NCBI GenBank assembly: GCA_934716995.1
Contig: CAKUYO010000061.1
Coordinates: 1-9,295, forward strand
From: an uncultured Bacteroidales bacterium
Lineage (GTDB): Bacteria; Bacteroidota; Bacteroidia; Bacteroidales; Paludibacteraceae
Direction: 5' to 3'
DNA length: 9,295 nt
Below are positions 1 through 5,535 of the stretch, one piece after another. Under the pieces are notes generated by a model. It made no database searches. It was not told the origin of the DNA and worked only from the letters and a program-made list of their open reading frames with translations. A program made the translations under genes and the position numbers. How positions within the stretch are numbered: the first letter of the stretch is position 1; each line of letters opens with the position of its first letter.

Positions 1-200
1 AGAGCGTGATGTTCGCAATGTAAAAACAAAGACAAAAGTCTCAGGGTGTTTTAGAAGTATTAAAGGAGCTCAGGACTTCCTCAAAATAATGTCTTTCATT
101 AGTACCGGAAACAAGCATGGTATTAACGCATTTGATGCTTTAACTGCTGCTTTTTCCGGTAATGCTAAAATCATTTTGGGAGAGGGTTCTGAATAGTTAC
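1..200 (+). mobile_element. Right end of an IS66-family insertion sequence (fragment)
   Basis: The fragment carries the C-terminal end of an IS66-type transposase and then switches, within a few bases of the stop codon, to sequence that reads as rfbG. The boundary is placed after TTAC at 197-200 because IS66-family inverted repeats begin GTAA at their outer ends, so the right end should finish in TTAC. The first readable rfbG codon is GAA at 201. The left end and the target duplication lie outside the window, so the boundary is inferred and could be wrong by several bases. Confidence 0.6.
2..196 (+). CDS. IS66-family transposase (TnpC), C-terminal fragment
   Basis: An open frame enters from the left edge and ends at TAG 194-196, giving 64 residues. 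It begins ERDVRNVKTKTKVSGCFRS and continues with GAQDFLKIMSFISTGNKHG and INAFDALTAAFSGN. This matches the conserved tail of the IS66 transposase subgroup ending in the pattern N-x-AERD-R-x-VK-x-K-x-K-SGCFRS-x-GA followed by a short helical end. In the family this protein is the DDE transposase, acting with the small TnpA and TnpB proteins; the catalytic part lies outside the window. No lesion is seen in this piece, but whether the whole gene is intact cannot be judged. It runs in the same direction as the sugar genes and abuts the truncated rfbG. Confidence 0.85.
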   Translation, partial: ERDVRNVKTKTKVSGCFRSIKGAQDFLKIMSFISTGNKHGINAFDALTAAFSGNAKIILGEGSE

Positions 201-886
201 GAATGCTTAAGAAATTCTGACTGTGTAAAATCTTTTATAAATGTTACTACTGATAAAGTTTATTTGAATAAAGAGTGGACATGGGGTAACGTGAGAATGA
301 AGAACTTGATGGTTTTGATCCTTACTCAAATTCTAAGTCATGTTCAGAGTTAGTGACTCATAGTTATAAGAATAGTTTTTTCAATAATGCAAAAGTTGCA
401 ATATCTGCAGCTCGCTCAGGAAATGTAATTGGAGATGTGACTTTGCTAATGATCGAATTATTCCAAATTGTATTAGGACTGCGCAAAATTACCAAACTAT
501 AATAGTACGCTGTCCTTTCTCTACCAGACCTTACCAGCATATTCTTGAACCACTTTATGTCTATCTAATGATTGCAGCTAAACAGTATGAAGATACAAAG
601 TTTGCTGACTACTACAATGTAGGACCTAAAGACTAAGATTACTTCCAAACTGGAGCCTTAGTGGATTTGTTCGTTAAACTCTGGGGTGTTGGAGTTAAAT
701 TGGAGGGCAAGTACGATGGTGGTCCTCAAGAAGCTAACTTTCTAAAACTTGACTGTTCAAAACTAAAAAACACTTTTAAATGGAAAACTCAGTGGCATTT
801 ATATAAAGCAATAGAAAAGATTTTAGAGTGGAGCGAGTGTTGGTTTAAAGGAGATGATGTTCGAGCTTTTATTGACAAAGAAATAG
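201..886 (+). pseudogene. rfbG: CDP-glucose 4,6-dehydratase (RfbG) pseudogene, main part
   Basis: RfbG converts CDP-glucose to CDP-4-keto-6-deoxyglucose in the cytoplasm, the gateway to CDP-linked (di)deoxyhexoses such as abequose, paratose, tyvelose and ascarylose. Here the first third is missing, replaced by the IS66 element. The rest reads in three frames: 201-287 (ECLRNSDCVKSFINVTTDKVY, with the dehydratase TDK signature), 290-436 (with Y-S-N-S-K, the SDR Tyr-x3-Lys pair, and AARSGNVIG), and 439 onward (FANDRIIPNC, RPYQHILEPLYVYL, FKWKTQWHLYKAI). The frame changes fit single-base deletions near 288 (Trp-Gly-Tyr reduced by one base) and near 437 (Gly-Asp-Gly-Asp reduced by one base). TAA at 634-636 interrupts frame 3 at GPKD-stop-DYFQTG. 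The gene is then split by an ISL3 element after base 886. An inactive gene is the only reasonable reading. Confidence 0.9.
879..886. repeat. Left copy of the 8-bp target duplication of the ISL3 element
   Basis: AGAAATAG directly precedes the left inverted repeat and is repeated exactly after the right inverted repeat at 2335-2342. Eight bases is the usual ISL3-family duplication length. It lies inside rfbG codons for DKEI. Confidence 0.88.
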
Positions 887-910
887 GAGGCTTCGAGCAT
901 AGTTGAGGGT
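887..910 (+). repeat. ISL3 left inverted repeat
   Basis: Compared with the inward-read right end, the shared core is CTTCG-x-GCATA-x-TT-xx-GGGT. The outermost four bases (GAGG) differ at three positions from the right end (GGCT), so this end has diverged or was always imperfect. Confidence 0.75.
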
Positions 911-999
911 AAAAGCAGAAGCCTCTGAATAATATATTTTACCCTTTAAGTTCATTTAACATGATCTTAAAAGCTCTTTGAAAACTTGAATTGAAAATA

Positions 1000-1057
1000 C
1001 CATTTCATTCCTCTATTTTGTTAATCACGACAAAAACTAAATAAGGAAATGAAATGG
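1000..1057 (+). promoter_or_regulatory. Inverted repeat covering the ISL3 transposase ribosome site and start
   Basis: CCATTTCATTCC at 1000-1011 is complementary to GGAAATGAAATGG at 1045-1057 apart from one bulged base, with a loop of about 33 nt. The right arm contains part of the ribosome site (AAGGA 1043-1047) and both possible ATG codons (1049 and 1054). In a transcript reading through from outside, the arm would hide the start; transcripts starting inside the loop would lack the left arm. Such structures are known in IS10 and IS50 as protection against read-through expression. Function here is inferred. Confidence 0.55.
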
Positions 1058-2275
1058 TCTCTGCTAATACTCTGTCTAATAAAGAAATTGTTATCAGTCA
1101 ATAACTGCGTAATCGATGGATTTGATTTTGAAACAGATATTGATGGAGTAACAATTTTAAGAGTTTTTTTGCATCCTTTAAAAAGACCCTCAAACTGTTG
1201 TCCAGTATGTGGTAAGAGATGTCCTGTCCATGACAGAAGTACTATATGCCGAAAAATAGAGAGCATTGGACTTAGGATGCCTTGTAGTTGAGCTTTACAG
1301 CTATACTAAAAGAGTATGTTGTAAAGAGCATGGTATTAAGACAGCATCAGTACCATGGTCATATCCTAGCTCAAGGTTCACCAAAGACTTTGATATGACA
1401 GACACCTTTCTTGCGATGAATATCAATAAGAAGGTAGCAGCTGAATATCTAAGGTGTGACTGGTACACCATCATGAGGTGTATCTCAAGAGTAAGAGAAG
1501 TTTTAGAGCCTGACATCTAGAAGCGATATGACGGTTTGTTAAACATCTGTATAGATGAGACCTGCTATCGTAAAGGACATAACTATGTCACTACCGTAGT
1601 TAACCATGACACTAACGAAGTAGTATGGTGTCAGCAGGACACAGTACTGAAGTTCTAAGTCAGTTCTTTGAAGACCTTACAGAAGAACATAGAAAGAACA
1701 TCCAATCAGTATCAGGTGATGGTGCCAAATGGATTGATGCCTGTATAGAAAAGTACATACATCATGCCAAGCTCTGTGTTGATTCCTTTCATGTGGTTAC
1801 ATGGGCTATGGGGCTTTGATGAACTTCGTAAAAAAGCCTGGAGAGATGCTTACTCAAGCTATAAAGACAAAGCTAAGGAGACCAAGCGTAAGAAAGGTAA
1901 AACTAAAAAGTCTGATACTGCTTCTAAAAAGCTAAATGAAGCTAAAGCTGAGCTTAAGTCTTTCTTTTGGAGAGCTACTCACATCAGAATTCAAGTTTTC
2001 AAAGAGCTTGCCTATAAAATTTGGCGACATGAGAAGCATATTATCAATACAATAGAGACTCATTATCAATACAATAGAGACTCATTATCAATACAATAGA
2101 GACTCAACTGAGCAATGCAAGAGTTGAGGCTATAAACAACAAGATTAAGTTGTTTTTACGTAAAGGTTATGTCTTTAGAAACATCCAAAATATGCTCGAT
2201 GTGATCTTACTTGGATGTTCAAAAATTATAATTCCACTTCCTAATCGAGGTGGTAAGGGACTGAAAGTAGCTTAG
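1054..2275 (+). pseudogene. ISL3-family transposase pseudogene
   Basis: Pieces in several frames together give an ISL3 transposase. There is a zinc-binding N-terminus (NCCPVCGKRCPVHD near 1192-1235), then LDLGCLVVELYSYTKRVCC-x-EHG, then VPWSYPSSRFT and VAAEYLRCDWYTI (helix-turn-helix region). The catalytic domain follows with ICIDETCYRKGHNYVT, SVSGDGAKWID and CVDSFHV, and the C-terminus reads ARVEAINNKIKLFLRKGY to GGKGLKVA and TAG 2273-2275. Lesions are a frame change near 1255-1262, TAG at 1518-1520, frame changes near 1629 and near 1810-1818, and a 44-bp tandem expansion at 2041-2106. I take ATG 1054 as the original start, because AAGGA 1043-1047 is 6 nt upstream and it reads MVSANTLSNK; this needs another frame change near 1080. 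ATG 1049 is open for longer but lies only 1 nt from that ribosome site. Without the expansion the gene would encode about 390 residues, normal for ISL3. Confidence 0.88.
2041..2106 (+). repeat. Three perfect tandem copies of a 22-bp unit inside the ISL3 transposase
   Basis: Units lie at 2041-2062, 2063-2084 and 2085-2106, each starting TTATCAATAC and ending AGAGACTCA with no differences between copies. Two extra copies add 44 bp, which is not a multiple of three. With a single copy the frame runs KHIINTIETQLSNARVEAI, the expected ISL3 sequence, so the expansion is itself a frameshift mutation. There are no unique spacers, so it is not a CRISPR array. Confidence 0.95.
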
Positions 2276-2310
2276 ATTAAGGCTCTAACGTGTTCTGCTT
2301 TCAATTATTT

Positions 2311-2334
2311 ACCCATAAATATGCACGAAGAGCC
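2311..2334 (-). repeat. ISL3 right inverted repeat
   Basis: On the minus strand it reads GGCTCTTCGTGCATATTTAT followed by GGGT, the classical ISL3 terminus beginning GGCTCTTCG. It sits 35 bp after the transposase stop. Confidence 0.85.
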
Positions 2335-2342
2335 AGAAATAG
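2335..2342. repeat. Right copy of the 8-bp target duplication of the ISL3 element
   Basis: AGAAATAG, identical to 879-886, directly follows the right inverted repeat. A perfect duplication indicates one transposition event, with the element not later rearranged by recombination with another copy. Confidence 0.88.
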
Positions 2343-2362
2343 ATGAATTTTTGAATTCATAA
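2335..2362 (+). pseudogene. rfbG: Detached 3' end of rfbG beyond the ISL3 insertion
   Basis: Joining the sequence before the insertion (up to 886) to the bases after the right-hand copy of the 8-bp duplication (2343 onward) gives an uninterrupted C-terminus: AFIDKEI followed by DEFLNS and TAA at 2360-2362. That is the expected place for RfbG to end, and the stop lies 13 bp before the ATG of the SDR gene with AAGG between them. This supports an original tightly spaced rfbG-SDR operon. Confidence 0.8.
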
Positions 2363-2375
2363 AAGGTTTATAAAT

Positions 2376-3272
2376 ATGAAGAATGTAATTGTGACTGGAG
2401 CAAACGGTTTTATTGGTAGCTCTATGGTTAAGAAATTAGTTGAAAATAAGGTGAATGTTATTGCGTTAGATATTTCTTTTGAAAATAGTCACCTACAAGA
2501 AAGTAACTATATAACTAAGATTGAAACCCACCTTGATGATGCGGAAGAACTGAGTAGTAAGATCCCTACAAACAATTATGATGCTTTTTTTCATTTTGCC
2601 TGGAAAGGTGTAAATGGAGCAGATAAATCAGATCCTTTTGTTCAGATAAACAACACTCAAATGGCAATAAAATGCGCTTCTTTTGCAAAAAAAATTAACT
2701 GCAAGAAATTTTTATGCGCTGGAACTGTAGCAGAACAGGCTACCTACAGCTTACATAATTTGGAGAAGACAAGCGGAGGAATGATGTATGGTGTCGCAAA
2801 ACACTGTACCCGTCTCATGTTGGAAAACTATTGCAAAAATATCGGATTAGATTTTATATGGATGCAGTTTTCAAATATCTATGGACCAAACAATAAAACT
2901 GGAAATCTTGTAAGTTATACTATAGGTGAGTTAATAAATGGAAAAGATGCAATATTTGGTCCAGCTCTTCAACCATATGACTTCATATATGTCGATGATC
3001 TGATCGATGCTGTTTATCGTCTGGGAAAATGTAATAATTCTAAGAACTTCTACTTTATCGGTTCTGGAGAACCACGTATTCTTAAAAATTACCTTTTTGA
3101 AATTGGTAAACAAATGGGAAAAGAGGATAAGATCAAAATTGGTATTCGTCCCGATGATGGTATTGTGTACTCGATGGATATGTTCAAAACCGAAAGTCTT
3201 ATAAATGATATTGGAAATTATGTATCAAAGTCTTTTACAGAAGGAATTAGATATACACTCAAGAATTACTAA
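2376..3272 (+). CDS. Extended SDR NAD(P)-dependent sugar-nucleotide reductase/epimerase
   Basis: This 298-residue protein is an extended short-chain dehydrogenase/reductase, a cytoplasmic enzyme acting on a nucleotide sugar. Visible features are the N-terminal Rossmann motif GANGFIG (residues 8-14), an acidic D32 after strand 2, AGT at 115-117 for the catalytic Ser/Thr, Y138-x3-K142 as the catalytic pair, NIYGP at 167-171 and YDFIYVDDLIDA at 201-212, both common in the dTDP/UDP/CDP-sugar branch. It is intact and near full family length. Start: ATG with AAGG 9 nt upstream. Context, directly after rfbG in the ancestral order and with an RmlC-like epimerase downstream, suggests a 4-keto reductase for a CDP-4-keto-6-deoxyhexose (abequose-synthase RfbJ-like or AscF-like). 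A 4-epimerase of another nucleotide sugar is the main alternative. The exact substrate cannot be read from sequence. If rfbG is the only dehydratase, the enzyme now lacks its substrate. Confidence 0.85.
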   Translation: MKNVIVTGANGFIGSSMVKKLVENKVNVIALDISFENSHLQESNYITKIETHLDDAEELSSKIPTNNYDAFFHFAWKGVNGADKSDPFVQINNTQMAIKCASFAKKINCKKFLCAGTVAEQATYSLHNLEKTSGGMMYGVAKHCTRLMLENYCKNIGLDFIWMQFSNIYGPNNKTGNLVSYTIGELINGKDAIFGPALQPYDFIYVDDLIDAVYRLGKCNNSKNFYFIGSGEPRILKNYLFEIGKQMGKEDKIKIGIRPDDGIVYSMDMFKTESLINDIGNYVSKSFTEGIRYTLKNY

Positions 3273-3287
3273 TTTTGCACATACTTT

Positions 3288-3311
3288 AAAACTACAAAGT
3301 AAGTAGTTTTT
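3288..3311 (+). terminator. Weak hairpin between the SDR gene and glf (possible attenuator)
   Basis: AAAACTAC at 3288-3295 pairs with GTAGTTTT at 3303-3310 around a 7-nt loop, and one more T follows. The stem has only two G-C pairs and no separate U-tract, so strong termination is unlikely. It lies in the 73-bp gap that separates the SDR gene from glf, the only sizeable gap in this run of genes. Confidence 0.3.
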
Positions 3312-3345
3312 GAATATGCAACAATAAAAAGGAAATATTAATACG

Positions 3346-4506
3346 ATGTCAAAGTATGATTACATAATAGTTGGTGCTGGTTTAGCTGGTGGCATACTAG
3401 CAAGAAAACTTGCCGATCAAAAAAATAAAAAAATTTTAATCGTTGAAAGACGTAACCACATAGCAGGTAATACTTTTGACTATAACGATGATCATGACAT
3501 AAAAGTTCAGAAATATGGACCTCATGTTATTCATACAAATAGTGAAGAAGTTTATGAATTTATAACTCAATTTTGTGAACCAGTTACATATAAAACAAAA
3601 TGTGAAGCAGTAATAGATGGGATCAACACTCCATCACCATTCAATTTCAAAACAATCGATCAATTTTATTCAAAACAGGAAGCTGAAACATTAAAAGCTA
3701 AGCTACTTAGGTATTATGATCATCGATCTTCAGTAACTGTGGTAGAGATGCTGGAATCTATAGATGACGATATTAGGCATTTTGCAGAATTTCTTTTTGA
3801 AAAAGATTATAAATTATATACAGCAAAACAATGGAATCTACAGCCTGAAGAAATAGACCCTTCAGTCTTAAAACGAGTTCCTATTGTCCTATCATACGGC
3901 GACACATATTTTTATGACAAATACGAGTTTATTCCTAAAGAAGGATTTACAGCAATGTATTCGAATATTGTAAATCATCCAAATATTACAATCAAACTCG
4001 GTGTAGATGCCCTTGATCATGTTGTAATAGATGAATACTCTCATAGAGTTCTGTATGACGGAAAAACTGTAAAACTAGTGTATACAGGAGCGATCGACGA
4101 GCTTTTTGATTATAAATTTGGAGTACTACCATACCGTTCACTTCACTTTGAGTTTAAGTCACTACATATGCAAAGTTTCCAAAATGTCGCAATTGTCGCT
4201 TATCCACAAGAAGATGATTATACAAGAATTACCGAGTATAGTAAGATGCCTCTCCAAGAGTGTAATGGTTGGACAAATGCAACTTATGAATATCCTATTT
4301 CATATAATAAAAGTGCTCAGATCGGCAATGAACCATACTATCCTGTTTTAACAGAAGATAGCATAAAAATGTACGATTCTTATAAAAAATTTGCTCAAGA
4401 ATTTGAAAACCTGATCTTATGTGGACGCTTAGCAGAATTCAAATACTATAATATGGATCAAGTTATTTTAAGATCTTTGCAGTTATACGAAACAATGGAG
4501 AATTAA
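3346..4506 (+). CDS. glf: UDP-galactopyranose mutase
   Basis: Glf interconverts UDP-galactopyranose and UDP-galactofuranose using reduced FAD, providing galactofuranose for O-antigen or capsule. The 386-residue length is normal for the family. Seen in order: FAD-binding GAGLAGG (10-16), E34 and IAGN (39-42, where most members have GGN), YGPHVIHT (57-64), YTAKQW with the conserved Trp163, RVPIVLSYGDTYFYD (177-191), YRSLHFEF (263-270), YTRITEY (292-298), EPYYP (329-333) and the C-terminal GRLAEFKYYNMDQVI (360-374) that closes the flavin site. These correspond to the Arg and Tyr residues known to bind the diphosphate in characterised mutases. Start: ATG with AAGGA at 3329-3333, about 12 nt upstream, a rather long spacing. 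The stop is 1 nt before the next ATG, so the two are probably translationally coupled. No lesion is visible. Confidence 0.96.
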   Translation: MSKYDYIIVGAGLAGGILARKLADQKNKKILIVERRNHIAGNTFDYNDDHDIKVQKYGPHVIHTNSEEVYEFITQFCEPVTYKTKCEAVIDGINTPSPFNFKTIDQFYSKQEAETLKAKLLRYYDHRSSVTVVEMLESIDDDIRHFAEFLFEKDYKLYTAKQWNLQPEEIDPSVLKRVPIVLSYGDTYFYDKYEFIPKEGFTAMYSNIVNHPNITIKLGVDALDHVVIDEYSHRVLYDGKTVKLVYTGAIDELFDYKFGVLPYRSLHFEFKSLHMQSFQNVAIVAYPQEDDYTRITEYSKMPLQECNGWTNATYEYPISYNKSAQIGNEPYYPVLTEDSIKMYDSYKKFAQEFENLILCGRLAEFKYYNMDQVILRSLQLYETMEN

Positions 4507-4507
4507 T

Positions 4508-5116
4508 ATGTTACAAAAGTTCAATTTTGAAGAATTAGATCTAAAAGGAGCATACTTGATCAAACCATTTTATGCTACGGATGTTCGAGGAGGATTTATT
4601 AAAGATTATAACGTGGAGACATTTAAATCACATGGGATTGATCATGAATTAAAAGAGGTGTTTTATGCAATTTCTAAAAAAGGTGTAATTCGTGGTACTC
4701 ACTTTCAGCTCATAAAACAACAGCCAAAACTAGTGCGCTGTATAAGTGGGCATGTGTATGATGTGATTGTAGATCTGCGTCCTGATTCTTCTACATTTGG
4801 TCAATGGAGAGGATTTCACCTAACAGGAGAAAACACATTATCTCTGTATATCCCTTCTTACTTTGGACACGGTTATCTAGTTATAGAAGACTCTATAGTT
4901 AGTTATAAAGCTGGTGAAGTGTTTTATCCTGAAGGTGATTCTGGAATCAAATATAATGACCCTGAGATCGGAATAAAATGGCCTTTTGAAATGATTGATG
5001 GCAATATGAATCTAATAATTAGCGAAAAAGATTCAAATTTAATGAGTTTTCAAGAGTACAAAAAAATATTCTTACGACAACCAAACGATCCCTACCATGA
5101 TCACAGAATGAAGTAG
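4508..5116 (+). CDS. RmlC/RfbC-family sugar-nucleotide 3,5-epimerase homologue
   Basis: This 202-residue cupin protein belongs to the dTDP-4-dehydrorhamnose 3,5-epimerase family, which epimerises C3 and/or C5 of 4-keto-6-deoxy sugar nucleotides. Visible are DVRGGF (25-30), RGTHFQ (62-67) with the catalytic His65, PKLVRCISG (73-81) with the conserved Lys74, VIVDLRPDS (87-94), FGHGYLV (119-125) and KYNDPEIGIKWP (148-159). In the family pattern YK-xxxx-Y-x-PE, the second Tyr is the catalytic acid; here YKAGEVFYPE puts Phe139 at that place with Tyr140 next to it. No rmlA, rmlB or rmlD is present, so dTDP-rhamnose is unlikely. Linkage to rfbG suggests a CDP-4-keto-6-deoxyhexose substrate, as for AscE in the ascarylose pathway. 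GGAG at 4497-4500 is the ribosome site, inside the end of glf. The gene is intact and ends the run. Confidence 0.88.
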   Translation: MLQKFNFEELDLKGAYLIKPFYATDVRGGFIKDYNVETFKSHGIDHELKEVFYAISKKGVIRGTHFQLIKQQPKLVRCISGHVYDVIVDLRPDSSTFGQWRGFHLTGENTLSLYIPSYFGHGYLVIEDSIVSYKAGEVFYPEGDSGIKYNDPEIGIKWPFEMIDGNMNLIISEKDSNLMSFQEYKKIFLRQPNDPYHDHRMK

Positions 5117-5393
5117 GTTGATATCGCAGTTTTAAAATCCATCAGTAAACCAGATGTGATGTTCTTTGATAAAATGTTTTTCTCTTGAATTTTAAGGGTA
5201 AATGTCAGTACTGAGAAAAGGAAATTCTCAGAACTAAGTACTCGGTTCTGATTGATTGAATATCTGTTTTGATTTATGCTCTCGATTTTATGGCAACTTA
5301 TTGAATTAAAAGACAAATATCCATAACAATGTGATCTATGCTCGTTTTTTACTGTGATATAAAGGCATTTTTATCCAATATTTACAAGTTTTT
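5117..5393. other. Gene-free stretch with two overlapping dyads
   Basis: I see no credible coding sequence on either strand; forward frames are broken by many stops and the minus-strand frame at 5101-5316 has no family features. Two inverted repeats share an arm region: TGAGAA 5212-5217 with TTCTCA 5225-5230, and CAGAAC 5229-5234 with GTTCTG 5245-5250. Further AGTACT copies lie at 5207-5212 and, as AAGTACT, at 5236-5242. None is followed by a U-tract, so a factor-independent terminator is not supported. This may be eroded sequence between the old operon and its next gene. Confidence 0.5.
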
Positions 5394-5408
5394 CCCATAG
5401 TTTTCACA
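5394..5408 (+). repeat. IS4 left inverted repeat
   Basis: CCCATAGTTTTCACA matches the reverse complement of 6902-6916 at 14 of 15 positions. Confidence 0.7.
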
Positions 5409-5484
5409 GGAATGTAGGTCTTTAAAAGTTTATTTTGTATCTGAATTTGGACACGAGATTTGAGATGTTCGGATCAAATAAAAA

Positions 5485-5535
5485 GAGCTTCCAAGTTATG
5501 ATAACAATTGACCAAAACACATAAGGTAGAAGCTC
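5485..5535 (+). promoter_or_regulatory. Inverted repeat abutting the IS4 transposase start
   Basis: GAGCTTCCA at 5485-5493 is complementary, with one mismatch, to TAGAAGCTC at 5527-5535, which ends directly against ATG 5536 and overlaps the ribosome site GGTAGA (5525-5530). Read-through RNA could fold and hide the start, the arrangement known from IS10 and IS50. The effect is inferred. Confidence 0.45.

Larger units (their letters stand above)
887..2334 (+). mobile_element. ISL3-family insertion sequence, 1448 bp, inserted in rfbG
   Basis: The element is bounded by imperfect inverted repeats of about 24 bp (outer sequences GAGGCTTCGAGCATAGTTGA on the left and GGCTCTTCGTGCATATTTAT read inward from the right, 17 of 24 matching) and by the perfect duplication AGAAATAG. 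The right repeat with outer GGCTCTTCG is typical of ISL3. It encodes one transposase on the + strand, in the same direction as rfbG. The element is about 44 bp longer than its ancestor because of an internal triplication. The transposase is clearly dead, so movement would require enzyme from another copy. Confidence 0.88.

Noticed and set aside
162..353. Independent 63-residue gene
   Set aside because: It starts inside the IS66 tail in another frame and then reads rfbG codons until the one-base deletion near 288; a chimeric shadow.
661..906. Independent 81-residue gene
   Set aside because: It is the last in-frame part of rfbG after the TAA at 634, and its final codons run into the ISL3 left inverted repeat.
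1049..1291. ATG 1049 as the true start of the ISL3 transposase
   Set aside because: Its ribosome site would be only 1 nt away; ATG 1054 has proper spacing and gives a more ISL3-like N-terminus, though it needs an extra frame change near 1080.
1021..1516. Minus-strand open frames opposite the ISL3 transposase
   Set aside because: They are complements of conserved transposase codons and carry no family signal of their own.
2041..2106. Three 22-bp repeats as a small CRISPR array
   Set aside because: The units are directly adjacent with no spacers, lie inside a transposase gene, and one unit is needed for the coding frame.
2291..2320. Outward promoter in the ISL3 right end driving the SDR gene
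   Set aside because: A CATAAA -10-like match exists but the -35 position (TGTTCT region) is poor; not enough to call.
4508..5116. Classical dTDP-rhamnose RmlC
   Set aside because: No rmlA, rmlB or rmlD is present, the neighbour is CDP-specific rfbG, and the catalytic Tyr position differs; family membership is kept but not the specific function.
5101..5316. Minus-strand 71-residue open frame
   Set aside because: No recognisable domain, overlaps the end of the epimerase gene, and has low-complexity AT-driven composition.
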